NCBI RefSeq assembly: GCF_009795715.1
Contig: NZ_WTCR01000005.1
Location: forward strand, 1-64,000
Length of the DNA: 64,000 nt
Reading direction: 5' to 3'
Source of the DNA: Labilibaculum euxinicum
Lineage (GTDB): Bacteria; Bacteroidota; Bacteroidia; Bacteroidales; Marinifilaceae
The notes under the pieces were generated by a model. That model made no database searches. It worked only from the letters and a program-made list of their open reading frames with translations, and was not told the DNA's origin. Both the position numbers and the translations under genes were made by a program. Below, one piece after another: positions 25,472 to 33,845 of this stretch (position 1 is its first letter; the number at the start of each line of letters is the position of its first letter).

Positions 25472-25503
25472 CAAAGCTTTTCCCCCCTGCAATTGCAAAC
25501 AAA
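25472..25503 (-). promoter_or_regulatory. Bacteroidota-type promoter for the E1 gene
   Basis: On the minus strand: -33 TTTG (25500-25503), 20-nt spacer, -7 AAGCTTTG (25472-25479; one mismatch to TAnnTTTG). Predicted start near 25466, about 17 nt before the ATG at 25449. Confidence 0.5.
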
Positions 25504-25625
25504 GATGTGTTAGTGTGTTTATTTAACAGAATATCCCTCAGTTAAATTTAGATCAAATTTAGCAAGAATTATTCTAAATAAGAATATTTCATCCAAGTAT
25601 TTACAGACCTTTAAATCTGTTTTTG

Positions 25626-25657
25626 TTTGGAAGAACAATACCGAAATGATATCTTTG
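25626..25657 (+). promoter_or_regulatory. Perfect Bacteroidota-type promoter upstream of the 80-aa/NqrM-like genes
   Basis: -33 TTTG (25626-25629), 20-nt spacer, -7 TATCTTTG (25650-25657), an exact match to TTTG-N20-TAnnTTTG. Transcription would begin near 25664, leaving a leader of about 140 nt before the ATG at 25806. Confidence 0.7.
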
Positions 25658-25663
25658 CCTGTG

Positions 25664-25805
25664 AATAATAACTACTTATTATTAATTTATTTGTATTACT
25701 AATGTAATACTCTTGTTGTTGTCAACAAATAATAAATTGGTATTATACCAAAATAATTTAAAGGCTTTTACAGCTCTTTTTTATAAAAAATTAAGAACTA
25801 TTCAA
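25664..25805 (+). promoter_or_regulatory. Palindrome-rich leader of the 80-aa membrane protein gene
   Basis: The predicted untranslated leader holds consecutive inverted repeats: GTATTAC-taat-GTAATAC (25693-25710), TTGTTG-ttgt-CAACAA (25713-25728) and the perfect 15-bp TTGGTAT-t-ATACCAA (25737-25751). They may be RNA hairpins or, for the last, a repressor site. No known riboswitch is recognised. Confidence 0.45.
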
Positions 25806-26048
25806 ATGATTACAGTCGTACTTATAACAAGCTTTCTTCTGGCAATTGGCTTTGCAGGTTTTGCTATTACTATATTGGTTAAAAAGAATGGTAAATTTCC
25901 AGAACTCCATATTGGAAATAATAAAGATTTGAAGAAAAGAGGAATTGGATGTGCTACTTCGCAAGATAAAATGGAGCAAGCTAAAGCCAAAAAATCGCTT
26001 CAATTCAAACAATTAACACTTTTAGAGAAAGAATTAAAATCTCTCTAA
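25806..26048 (+). CDS. Small membrane protein next to the NQR maturation genes
   Basis: An 80-residue protein: one N-terminal membrane segment (about 2-24, VVLITSFLLAIGFAGFAITI), then a conserved-looking soluble tail KKNGKFPELHIGNNKDLKKR with a single Cys (RGIGCATSQDKMEQAK) and a charged C-terminal helix. I recall similar Bacteroidota proteins annotated only as membrane or secreted protein, often near Na+-NQR genes; no function is known to me. I chose the ATG at 25806 because the membrane segment follows at once, although the frame is open back to about 25713. It sits 93 bp before the NqrM-like gene, on the same strand, behind a perfect promoter-like site. Confidence 0.7.
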   Translation: MITVVLITSFLLAIGFAGFAITILVKKNGKFPELHIGNNKDLKKRGIGCATSQDKMEQAKAKKSLQFKQLTLLEKELKSL

Positions 26049-26141
26049 GCCGAAAATAAATTTAAATTTTAACATTAGATGTATAACCATCTAATTTTTC
26101 AATCGTATCCTCAGAGGGAGTATTCTAAAATCTAATTTAAA

Positions 26142-26309
26142 ATGGCAGTGTTTTTTAAGATATTACTACTATCACTATTTTTATTGCTGCTTGCTTTTAT
26201 CGGAATTGGTATTAAGTTGTTATTCGATAAAAATGCAAAGTTTACCGGTGGCAGCTGTGGTTCTTGTAACTGTACCGATCCGGACAAAGAAAATTGTGAT
26301 ACACAATAA
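26142..26309 (+). CDS. NqrM-like small cysteine-rich membrane protein
   Basis: A 55-residue protein starting MAVFFKILLLSLFLLLLAFI. One membrane helix (about 4-24) is followed by KLLFDKNAKFTGGSCGSCNC and TDPDKENCDTQ, with four cysteines (Cys39, Cys42, Cys44, Cys52). This matches the plan of NqrM (DUF539), an NQR maturation factor thought to deliver iron to the four-cysteine site of NqrD/NqrE: one helix, then a Gly-rich Cys cluster ending in a CxC and a last Cys. The location, facing apbE (the flavin-inserting factor) and the nqr operon, supports it. The gene is short and easily missed. The Bacteroidota form is shorter than the Vibrio one, so the assignment is by pattern, not by search. Confidence 0.72.
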   Translation: MAVFFKILLLSLFLLLLAFIGIGIKLLFDKNAKFTGGSCGSCNCTDPDKENCDTQ

Positions 26310-26316
26310 GGAATTG

Positions 26317-26403
26317 AATTATCGGTTTTTTATTTCCCGTTGTTTGTATTATTTCATAACAACTAATTATTTTCCAAGCTGCGGAAATCGAAAACCGATA
26401 ATT
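26317..26403. terminator. Long-stem inverted repeat between convergent genes
   Basis: A perfect 13-bp inverted repeat, AATTATCGGTTTT (26317-26329) and AAAACCGATAATT (26391-26403), lies between the NqrM-like gene and apbE, which converge here. The 61-nt interior can pair partly (TTTCCCG with CGGAAA). It probably ends transcription in both directions, although the loop is long for a classical terminator. Confidence 0.45.
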
Positions 26404-26431
26404 TTCACCCCCTCCCTATCATCAATTCAAT

Positions 26432-27439
26432 CTACTTTATGAGTGAATCCTTTAACTTTTCGCTTACATAGGTTTTATAATTACCCAAAGAATCCGCATA
26501 AATAAAATAAGCTTCCAATAGTGAATCTTTCTCAACAATTCCAATGCTTTTTTCCAATCCCAACACCATAAAACTGGTTGCATATGCATCAGCAGACATA
26601 CAATCCGGTGCAAATACAGAGGCCGAAAGAAGACTGTGCTGAACCGGATATCCTATACGGGGATCAATTGTATGAGCATATTTTTTCCCATCCTTAATGT
26701 AAAACCGGCGATAATTTCCTGAAGTTGCCAGGGCTCCGTTTTCCATTTGAACTACCTCTTGTATTTCTCTGGACATGGTTGATGGATCATCAATTGGCTT
26801 ATCAATACCCACACGCCATATTCTGCCCTTATCATTTTTACCTTTAGCGCGAATTTCACCTCCGATTTCAACCATATAATTACTAACACCATTTAATTCT
26901 AAAAGATCGGCAACAACATCAACACCATATCCTTTTGCAATAGCACTAGCATCGAACATTATTCTGGGATCGTCCTTTACAATTTTCCCATTTATCAAAT
27001 GTACTTTTTCATAGCCAACAATTTCCAGCAAACTATCAACAGGAATCATCTCAGGATCGAGCTTATTCTTAAATCCAAAACCCCAGGCGTTAACCAAAGG
27101 TGCAACAGTCATATCAAATGCACCATTCGTAATCCTCGAAATTTCTTCTCCTCTTTTAAAGGTTGTTAGAAAATAGTGATCCAGCACTACACTTGTATCG
27201 TTAGTGTTTACCCTTGAAATTACCGACTGAGGCTTATAAGTGGACAGAGACAGGTCGAATTCTGCTAACTTAGCCATTATGTTATCATGAAGACTTTTGT
27301 CGCCTGTATACTCGTATGTGATGTGATAGAAGGTGCCAAATATCTGCCCTTCATCGAAATAATAATTTTTACTATTGTTTTGGCACGATGATAAGATCAG
27401 GATACCAACAAGAGCGAATGAATTAAATAAATTTCTCAT
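26432..27439 (-). CDS. apbE: FAD:protein FMN transferase
   Basis: ApbE attaches FMN covalently to threonine residues of NqrB, NqrC and RnfG-type proteins, using FAD as donor, outside the cytoplasmic membrane. The 335-residue protein is a lipoprotein (lipobox LILSSC, Cys19). Family motifs are YHITYEYTG, the SLSTYKPQSVISRVN stretch, FDASAIAKGYGVDVVADLL, NYMVEIGGEIRAKGKN, and the C-terminal HTIDPRIGYPVQHSLLSASVFAPDCMSADAYAT region, here cited in parts. It lies just downstream of nqrF but behind the operon terminator and with its own promoter-like site. Its targets are the FMN threonines visible in NqrB (Thr212) and NqrC (Thr212). Confidence 0.95.
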   Translation of the reverse strand: MRNLFNSFALVGILILSSCQNNSKNYYFDEGQIFGTFYHITYEYTGDKSLHDNIMAKLAEFDLSLSTYKPQSVISRVNTNDTSVVLDHYFLTTFKRGEEISRITNGAFDMTVAPLVNAWGFGFKNKLDPEMIPVDSLLEIVGYEKVHLINGKIVKDDPRIMFDASAIAKGYGVDVVADLLELNGVSNYMVEIGGEIRAKGKNDKGRIWRVGIDKPIDDPSTMSREIQEVVQMENGALATSGNYRRFYIKDGKKYAHTIDPRIGYPVQHSLLSASVFAPDCMSADAYATSFMVLGLEKSIGIVEKDSLLEAYFIYADSLGNYKTYVSEKLKDSLIK

Positions 27440-27480
27440 GACTAAATAATAGTTCGTATTTTAAAAAGGTATTAGTGAAA

Positions 27481-27512
27481 CAAAAATAATCAAGCTTATA
27501 AAAACAAACAAG
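27481..27512 (-). promoter_or_regulatory. Promoter-like site for apbE overlapping the nqr terminator
   Basis: On the minus strand: CTTG (27509-27512), 20-nt spacer, TATTTTTG (27481-27488), an exact -7 match. The -33 box falls inside the nqr terminator hairpin, so apbE could be transcribed independently right where the nqr message ends. Predicted start near 27475. Confidence 0.5.
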
Positions 27513-27535
27513 CCTCGAATTCTTCGAGGCTTGTT
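27507..27535 (-). terminator. Rho-independent terminator of the nqr operon
   Basis: Thirteen-bp stem AACAAGCCTCGAA/TTCGAGGCTTGTT with a 3-nt loop; on the minus strand followed by TGTTTTTAT. It lies 11 bp after the nqrF stop. Confidence 0.85.
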
Positions 27536-27545
27536 ATATTATAAA

Positions 27546-28805
27546 TTACGATCCGAAATCGTCAAATTCAACCATTTCGTCTGGTACTCCTAATTCATAC
27601 AGCATGTTTGTAACAGCTGAATTCATCATTGGAGGTCCGCAAAGGTAATACTCAACATCTTCCGGCTCCTCATGTTTGCATAAGTAGTTGTCGTAAATCA
27701 CCTGGTGAATAAATCCAGTTGGTCCTTCCCAATTATCTTCCGGCTGAGGCTCAGATAGAGCTAAGTGCCACTCGAAATTAGGGAAATCAGCAGCGATAGC
27801 ATCGAACTGATCTGCATAAAACACCTCTTTTAATGAACGTGCACCATACCAGAAAGTAGCCTTACGGCCGGTTTTCACTGTATGGAACAAGTGAAAGATA
27901 TGAGAACGCATTGGAGCCATACCAGCACCACCACCAATAAACATCATCTCGTTGTTAGTCTCTTTGATAAAGAATTCACCGTAAGGTCCTGAAACGGTAA
28001 CTTTATCACCTGGTTTACGAGAGAAAATAAAAGAAGAACAAATACCCGGATTCACATTCATCCAACCACCGTTTACACGATCGAACGGAGGAGTTGCAAT
28101 ACGAATGTTCAACATTACAATATTTCCTTCGGCAGGATGGTTAGCCATTGAATAGGCACGATATGTAGGTTCAGGATTTTTCATTTTAAGATCAAACATC
28201 TTAAATTGCTCCCACTCCCCACGATATTTGTCTTCAATAATCATATCCTTAAAGTCAACATCGATTTTAGGTACATCAATTTGAATGTATCCTCCCGATT
28301 TGAAATCAAGAATTTCACCTTCCGGCAATCTAACTACAAACTCTTTAATAAAAGTAGCTACGTTTTTATTGGAAACCACTTCACATTCCCATTTCTTGAT
28401 TCCCATAATTTCCTGAGGAATCGACATGCTAATGTCTTCTTTTACTTTTACCTGACAAGCCAAACGCCAGTCGTTCTGAGCTTCTTTACGAGTAAAATAA
28501 CCTGTTTCTGTTGGTAATATACTACCTGCTCCGTCATGCACCTGACACTTACACATTGCGCAGGTTCCACCACCACCACAAGCTGATGGTAAGAATATTT
28601 TCTGAGCTCCTAAAGTTCCCAATAGGGTATTGCCTGGCTCTACAACCAATTTTAGGTTTCCTTCATTAATATCAATAGTAACCTCTCCCGATGGAGTAAG
28701 TTTCTTTTTTGCATACAAAAGGATAGAAACCAGTACCAGGATCACAAGTAGGAAGATCACAATACTTGTGGCAATAACTGTTCCCTGTGTTGTTAATAAT
28801 ATCAT
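27546..28805 (-). CDS. nqrF: Na+-translocating NADH:quinone reductase subunit F
   Basis: The NADH-oxidising subunit; electrons enter by FAD and pass to a 2Fe-2S cluster and on to the membrane subunits. The 419-residue protein has an N-terminal membrane helix (about 10-31), a ferredoxin domain with Cys76, Cys82, Cys85 and Cys117 (SACGGGGTCAMCKCQV), a flavin domain with RAYSMANHPAEG, and an NADH-binding domain with MMFIGGGAGMAPMRSHI and ending EYYLCGPPMMNSAV ... FDDFGS. It is the last gene of nqrABCDEF, 157 bp after nqrE, a wider gap than between nqrC, D and E. Confidence 0.97.
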   Translation of the reverse strand: MILLTTQGTVIATSIVIFLLVILVLVSILLYAKKKLTPSGEVTIDINEGNLKLVVEPGNTLLGTLGAQKIFLPSACGGGGTCAMCKCQVHDGAGSILPTETGYFTRKEAQNDWRLACQVKVKEDISMSIPQEIMGIKKWECEVVSNKNVATFIKEFVVRLPEGEILDFKSGGYIQIDVPKIDVDFKDMIIEDKYRGEWEQFKMFDLKMKNPEPTYRAYSMANHPAEGNIVMLNIRIATPPFDRVNGGWMNVNPGICSSFIFSRKPGDKVTVSGPYGEFFIKETNNEMMFIGGGAGMAPMRSHIFHLFHTVKTGRKATFWYGARSLKEVFYADQFDAIAADFPNFEWHLALSEPQPEDNWEGPTGFIHQVIYDNYLCKHEEPEDVEYYLCGPPMMNSAVTNMLYELGVPDEMVEFDDFGS

Positions 28806-28962
28806 CTCTATTCCAGTTTTTAAAATTATGAATGATTAATCATTAATTAAGAATTAGGGCTTATCTGTTCAAATGATATTGATTTTCAAATCAAACAAAT
28901 AACCTGTATTCTATAATTTACAATTATAACTCATAAATTATAATTCATAATTAGTTAAAAGC

Positions 28963-29580
28963 TTAGAGTTTGATCCCCATAAAGCTCATAAATGCAATTC
29001 CCATTAAACCTGTTACAATAAATGTAATTCCAAGTCCACGTAATGGCGCAGGAATATTTGAGTAACGGATTTTTTCACGAATTGCAGCGATACCAATAAT
29101 AGCAAGAAACCAACCAATACCTGATCCAAGACCAAATGAAGTTGCTTCTGCCAAAGTTCCGTAGTCTCTTTCCTGCATGAAAAGAGATCCTCCTAAAATC
29201 GCACAATTAACCGCAATTAAGGGAAGAAAGATACCCAAAGAAGAATAAAGAGCCGGAGCAAATTTTTCGACAATCATTTCAACCAACTGCACCAAAGAAG
29301 CAATTACTGCTATAAACATGATAAAGCTTAAAAAGCTTAAATCAACATCTTTAAATGAAGGATCTACCCAGGTAAGAGCTCCGCTAACCAGAATGTACTT
29401 GTTTAGCAGGTAATTTAAAGGAACGGTTATTCCCAAAACAAAAATTACAGCGATACCAAGACCCACTGAAGTTTTTACCGTTTTTGAAACAGCCAGATAC
29501 GAACACATTCCTAAGAAGAATGCGAACACCATGTTGTCGATAAAAATCGACTTGATAAATATATTAATCAGATTTTCCAT
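28963..29580 (-). CDS. nqrE: Na+-translocating NADH:quinone reductase subunit E
   Basis: A six-helix membrane subunit that, with NqrD, forms the Na+ and electron route around an iron centre bound by four cysteines. The 205-residue protein keeps the two expected residues, Cys26 in [11 protein letters not shown] and Cys126 in [11 protein letters not shown]. Other family segments are [17 protein letters not shown] and [19 protein letters not shown]. It lies 20 bp after nqrD. Presence of both cysteines makes a metal-delivery factor such as the NqrM-like protein (26142-26309) necessary by analogy with Vibrio. Confidence 0.97.
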   Translation of the reverse strand: MENLINIFIKSIFIDNMVFAFFLGMCSYLAVSKTVKTSVGLGIAVIFVLGITVPLNYLLNKYILVSGALTWVDPSFKDVDLSFLSFIMFIAVIASLVQLVEMIVEKFAPALYSSLGIFLPLIAVNCAILGGSLFMQERDYGTLAEATSFGLGSGIGWFLAIIGIAAIREKIRYSNIPAPLRGLGITFIVTGLMGIAFMSFMGIKL

Positions 29581-29600
29581 GTTTCGATTTTTCTTTACAA

Positions 29601-30245
29601 TTAGTTCGACTCAATTAAAGATTTATCTCTAGATCTTTGAACCCAAATAATAATTCCTACAGTAATCAATGCCATTGGAGGAAGAATTATTAAGCCGTTG
29701 TTTTGATATCCCATATCATAAAAGGCTTTCGGTACCACTTGAAATCCATAAATTGCACCTGATCCCAACAATTCACGGAAGAAAGCTACAATTATTAAAA
29801 TTACGCCATAACCGGCACCGTTACCAATTCCATCCAGAAAGGCTGGCCATGGCTTATTACCAAGAGCAAAAGCTTCCAAACGTCCCATAATAATACAGTT
29901 GGTAATAATTAATCCTACAAATACTGAAAGTTGCTTACTTACTTCGTAGGCAAAAGCTTTCAATACCTGATCAACTACAATTACCAATGCAGCTACAACT
30001 ACAAGCTGAACAATAATACGAATACGTGAAGGAATTGTATTTCTTAATAATGATATAATAACATTAGCAAATGCAGTCACAGCCATAACAGATAGGCTCA
30101 TCACCACTGCCGGTTCCAACTTTGCTGTAACCGCCAGAGCTGAACAAATTCCTAATACCTGTACGGTAATCGGGTTGTCGCTACTCAATGGATTTTTCAG
30201 CAATTTCCGATTTTTAGCGGAGAATAATGGTTCTTTATCGCTCAT
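29601..30245 (-). CDS. nqrD: Na+-translocating NADH:quinone reductase subunit D
   Basis: The partner of NqrE, an integral membrane subunit of 214 residues with about six helices. The iron-ligand cysteines are Cys34 in [10 protein letters not shown] and Cys117 in [10 protein letters not shown]. It also shows the family stretches [20 protein letters not shown] and [16 protein letters not shown]. The N-terminus ([18 protein letters not shown]) is cytoplasmic. It is 7 bp after nqrC and 20 bp before nqrE, which makes co-translation likely. Confidence 0.97.
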   Translation of the reverse strand: MSDKEPLFSAKNRKLLKNPLSSDNPITVQVLGICSALAVTAKLEPAVVMSLSVMAVTAFANVIISLLRNTIPSRIRIIVQLVVVAALVIVVDQVLKAFAYEVSKQLSVFVGLIITNCIIMGRLEAFALGNKPWPAFLDGIGNGAGYGVILIIVAFFRELLGSGAIYGFQVVPKAFYDMGYQNNGLIILPPMALITVGIIIWVQRSRDKSLIESN

Positions 30246-30252
30246 CTCGTGC

Positions 30253-30960
30253 TTATTTTGAAGATTTTAAATACATTTCATAACTGCTTAGGTTTTCACG
30301 AAGCATTGCCTCTAAACCTTTTGAAGTAACAGTACCACCGGATACCGCATCGAATTCATGAGGATGACCAACAGCACCACCACCTTTAACCAAAGCTAAA
30401 GAAGTAAACTTTCCTGTCTCATCAAAAATTTGTTTTCCGGAAAATGGTTTCTGAAATTCAGGTTTCGAAATTTCTGCACCTAAACCAGGAGTTTCGCCTT
30501 TGTTTCCGAATGTAGCGCCATAAATGGTTTTTCCATCCTGTTCCATAGAAACAAAACCCCAAATAGGTCCCCACATTCCTCTGCCTCTAATTGGAATAAT
30601 CATTTTCTCCCCAATTCCCTCTTTCTTAAAAATGAAAACCGGTAATTTTCTTTCTTCCAATTTCTTTTTGTTCTCAATTTTCAAGTCCACAGCAAAAGTT
30701 GCATCCTTATCTTCCGAAGTAATATCTCCCTTCGAATTAACAATAAAAGATTGTACAATAAATTGATTGTATAACTCTTCTGCATCTTTAGGAGTGGAAG
30801 CAATATTGACAGCTTTTAAAATGTCTTGCTTTTTCTCTATTTCGATATTCCTCGTTTGGCGCGGCTTAAGTTGCAAAGCAGCAAAAGAAAGAACCGCCGC
30901 AACTAACACCACCATAATGGAGGCATAAAGAAATGTATATGTATTGCTTTGAGTATTCAT
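30253..30960 (-). CDS. nqrC: Na+-translocating NADH:quinone reductase subunit C
   Basis: A periplasm-facing flavoprotein anchored by one N-terminal helix (about 10-30). The covalent FMN site is Thr212 in the SGGTVTS motif, the target of ApbE. Other family features are PIRGRGMWGPIWGFVSME and TPGLGAEISKPEFQKPF. At 235 residues it is of usual size for the Bacteroidota form. It is separated from nqrB by 113 bp, the largest gap in the first part of the operon, and followed 7 bp later by nqrD. Confidence 0.97.
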   Translation of the reverse strand: MNTQSNTYTFLYASIMVVLVAAVLSFAALQLKPRQTRNIEIEKKQDILKAVNIASTPKDAEELYNQFIVQSFIVNSKGDITSEDKDATFAVDLKIENKKKLEERKLPVFIFKKEGIGEKMIIPIRGRGMWGPIWGFVSMEQDGKTIYGATFGNKGETPGLGAEISKPEFQKPFSGKQIFDETGKFTSLALVKGGGAVGHPHEFDAVSGGTVTSKGLEAMLRENLSSYEMYLKSSK

Positions 30961-31073
30961 GTGATTAATAATTTATATTTTTAATTGCCACATGGAACTC
31001 GCCATATTTTACCTGTACTTGTTCCGATAAAATTTCAGTCATGGCTCGTTTCATTTTCTAATTGATTATTTGT

Positions 31074-32258
31074 TTAAGCACTCACCTTAACCCGTTTCAA
31101 TCTTCTTTTGATATTTCCTTGAACCACATAATGATCAATTAGCGGTGCAAAAGTATTCATCAGTAGAATCGATAACATCATAGCTTCCGGGAAACCTGCA
31201 TTCAATACACGAATCAAAACAGCAAGGAAACCAATTAGGAAACCATAAATATATTTACCTCTGGCTGTTTGTGCTCCCGATACCGGATCAGTAGCCATAA
31301 ATACAGCACCAAAAGCAAAACCACCCATAATTAAATGCTGCCATGCCGGTATCAATTCCATATAAGAATTACCACCAATCAGGTTGAAAAGCATTCCCAT
31401 TACATATCCTCCGGCAAATACCGAAACGATAATTTTCCAGCTGCCAATTCCTGTTGCAATTAAAATGACTGCTCCAATTAGAATAGCTATTGTAGATGTT
31501 TCTCCTATTGATCCTGGAATGAAACCAACAAACATATCCCAAACATTTGAAAGATGTTGTTGATAAAGAGTAACAGCTGCATCACCTTTTACATCAACCA
31601 AATTGGCCGCATGTGCCAATGGTGTTGCTCCTGAAAAGCTATCCGCTTTTTCTGCAATCCAAACTGATTCACCAGACATTTTTGATGGGTAAGCAAAGAA
31701 GAAGAATGCACGGGCAACTAAAGCCGGATTCCAAATATTCATTCCAGTTCCGCCAAATACTTCTTTACCAATAACTACAGCGAATGCAGTTGACACAGCT
31801 ACCATCCAAAGAGGAGCCGTAACAGGCATTATTAAAGGTATTAGCATACCGGAAACAAGGAAACCCTCGTTTACCTGATGACCCCGCATTTGTGCAAATG
31901 CAAATTCAATACCCAAACCAACCACGTATGAAACAACGATAATCGGAAGGATTTTAATCAAACCATAAATGCAAATATCTAAAAAATCAGTATTTGCAAG
32001 CTCGCCAACAGATAGGAAATGCTGGTATCCTGTATTGTAAATCCCAAATAGTAATGCAGGAATTAAAGCCATAACAACAATCGACATTGTACGCTTTAAA
32101 TCAATAGCATCTTTTATATGTGTACCGGTATGGGATGTATGATCGGGAACGAATAGAAAAGTTTCAAATGCCTCGAAAGACGACTGCAACTTTGCAAACT
32201 TCCCACCCTTTTGAAATAAGGGTTTCTTTTTATCAAGAAATTTTCTTAGTGCTTTCAT
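31074..32258 (-). CDS. nqrB: Na+-translocating NADH:quinone reductase subunit B
   Basis: The main membrane subunit, with about ten helices; it carries a covalent FMN and riboflavin and couples electron flow to Na+ export. The 394-residue protein shows the FMN-threonine motif SGATPLAHA with Thr212, the conserved MRGHQVNEGFLVSGMLIPL, GGTGMNIWNPALVARAFFFF and FMATDPVSGAQTARGKYIYG segments. The N-terminal soluble part contains the FVPDHTSHTGTHIKDAIDLK stretch. It starts 23 bp after nqrA. Confidence 0.97.
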   Translation of the reverse strand: MKALRKFLDKKKPLFQKGGKFAKLQSSFEAFETFLFVPDHTSHTGTHIKDAIDLKRTMSIVVMALIPALLFGIYNTGYQHFLSVGELANTDFLDICIYGLIKILPIIVVSYVVGLGIEFAFAQMRGHQVNEGFLVSGMLIPLIMPVTAPLWMVAVSTAFAVVIGKEVFGGTGMNIWNPALVARAFFFFAYPSKMSGESVWIAEKADSFSGATPLAHAANLVDVKGDAAVTLYQQHLSNVWDMFVGFIPGSIGETSTIAILIGAVILIATGIGSWKIIVSVFAGGYVMGMLFNLIGGNSYMELIPAWQHLIMGGFAFGAVFMATDPVSGAQTARGKYIYGFLIGFLAVLIRVLNAGFPEAMMLSILLMNTFAPLIDHYVVQGNIKRRLKRVKVSA

Positions 32259-32281
32259 TATATAATATTATCCGTTTTTTC

Positions 32282-33637
32282 TTAGCTCATTTCTTTAATC
32301 ATCAGATCAATTCCTTTACGAACCAAATCCTGTACATTAATTTTCGATGTACAAACGAATTCGCATAAAGCAAGATCCTCCGGAGCAACTTCGTATATTC
32401 CCAACTGTTCCATTTGATCGATATCCTCAATCATAATGGATTTAACCAATTGTTGTGGAAGCACATCCATAGGTAATACCTTGTCGTACTCGCCTGTCAT
32501 TACGAAAGCCCGATGCTCCCCATGAAGATTAGCATCCAAACGGTATTCTTTATTTGGTGTTAACCAAGAGAAGAATGTTTTCGACATTGAGAATTTCTGT
32601 AAACCAGGTAATGCCCAACCTAAAAATTCGAATTTATCTCCTTCTGGAATAACGGTAATTTGTGAGTCGTAAAAGTTAAGAAATCCGTCTTCAGAGATTT
32701 GTTCTCCTGTTAAAACATTGCCTGAAATAACGCGGATTTTCTCATCATCTTTCAATTTACCTTTTAAGATATTTCGTACAGATGCTCCCAAAATTGTTTC
32801 AAAATAACATGGGGTTTTCACTTCAGATCCGCAAAGTGCAATTTTACGACTTACATCGTAGATACCTTTTGTGAATAATCTTCCGATGAAAATAACTTCC
32901 TGCGGACGAATAACCCAAGCTACTTCTCCTTTATTCATCGGGCTAATGTGGTGAATCTGAATACCAACATTTCCTACAGGATGAACACCTGTAAATTGTC
33001 GTACTTCTACATTCTTAGCTCCCGAAATAATTTTACTTTGGTTCAGATTAGGATTCGTATTTAAATATAACTTTCCATCAGTCAATTTTGCCAAAGCATC
33101 AAGACCCGCCTGAAATGCCACTGCTTCATTCTCCAAAAGGAAGTCAATATCCGCGGCCAATGGAGCTGTATCGAAAGCTGAAACAAAAATTGCTTTCGGA
33201 GTATCTTCAGGTTTCGCAATCACATCGTAGGGACGTTGACGAACAAATGCCCAAAGACCACTTTTCAACAACTTTTCCTTTATCTCCTCACGGGAAAGTA
33301 CGTTAGGGTCAGCCTTTTTAAACTCCTGGTATTGAATCTCAGCATCTGCTTGAATCACTACCTCTAAAATCTTTCTTCGCTCTCCACGATTTACGGCAAT
33401 AACCTTACCACTGACCGGAGAAGCAAAATTAATTTCAGGACAGTACTTATCGAAAAACAGAGAATCTCCTGCTTTTATTTCAGCATCTACCTTAATTTTT
33501 AATTTAGGTGTTAATCCGGGGAAATTGGATGGTTTAATGGCGTATGTCTCAGAACGATCAGCTTTTTCAAGTACCTTTTCAGCCTTTCCTGCCAGCTTAA
33601 TATCTAAGCCTTTTTTGATCTTTTTAACTTCAGACAT
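32282..33637 (-). CDS. nqrA: Na+-translocating NADH:quinone reductase subunit A
   Basis: The peripheral subunit on the cytoplasmic side, involved in quinone binding or reduction. The 451-residue protein has no membrane segment. Family features are the biotin-carrier-like N-terminus (IKKGLDIKLAGKAEK, then FDKYCPEINFASPVSGKVIA), TGVHPVGNVGIQIHHISPMN, and the C-terminal VLPQQLVKSIMIEDIDQMEQ and EDLALCEFVCTSK. It is the first gene of nqrABCDEF and is preceded by a -7-like TATTTTTG (33668-33675) about 30 bp before the start. It diverges from the T9SS plug gene. Confidence 0.97.
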   Translation of the reverse strand: MSEVKKIKKGLDIKLAGKAEKVLEKADRSETYAIKPSNFPGLTPKLKIKVDAEIKAGDSLFFDKYCPEINFASPVSGKVIAVNRGERRKILEVVIQADAEIQYQEFKKADPNVLSREEIKEKLLKSGLWAFVRQRPYDVIAKPEDTPKAIFVSAFDTAPLAADIDFLLENEAVAFQAGLDALAKLTDGKLYLNTNPNLNQSKIISGAKNVEVRQFTGVHPVGNVGIQIHHISPMNKGEVAWVIRPQEVIFIGRLFTKGIYDVSRKIALCGSEVKTPCYFETILGASVRNILKGKLKDDEKIRVISGNVLTGEQISEDGFLNFYDSQITVIPEGDKFEFLGWALPGLQKFSMSKTFFSWLTPNKEYRLDANLHGEHRAFVMTGEYDKVLPMDVLPQQLVKSIMIEDIDQMEQLGIYEVAPEDLALCEFVCTSKINVQDLVRKGIDLMIKEMS

Positions 33638-33667
33638 GTTAAACTATTTGAATTTATTAATTTGCAT

Positions 33668-33700
33668 CAAAAATAACTAATTTAATCTCTAATTCACAAT
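33668..33700 (-). promoter_or_regulatory. Promoter-like site of the nqr operon
   Basis: On the minus strand: ATTG (33697-33700), 21-nt spacer, TATTTTTG (33668-33675). The -7 box is an exact match to TAnnTTTG; the -33 box has one mismatch. Start predicted near 33661, about 24 nt before nqrA. Confidence 0.5.
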
Positions 33701-33845
33701 CTTTACACTGATACGCGATATGTTATTGAACGCTATGCGCATCATTTTTAAGGAGTCGTAAAATTTTCGAACACAAATATATAAAGCAATTTTGTATTTT
33801 TGAAGTCATTTGTTCTATTTTTAACCAGCATATATACATATTCAA

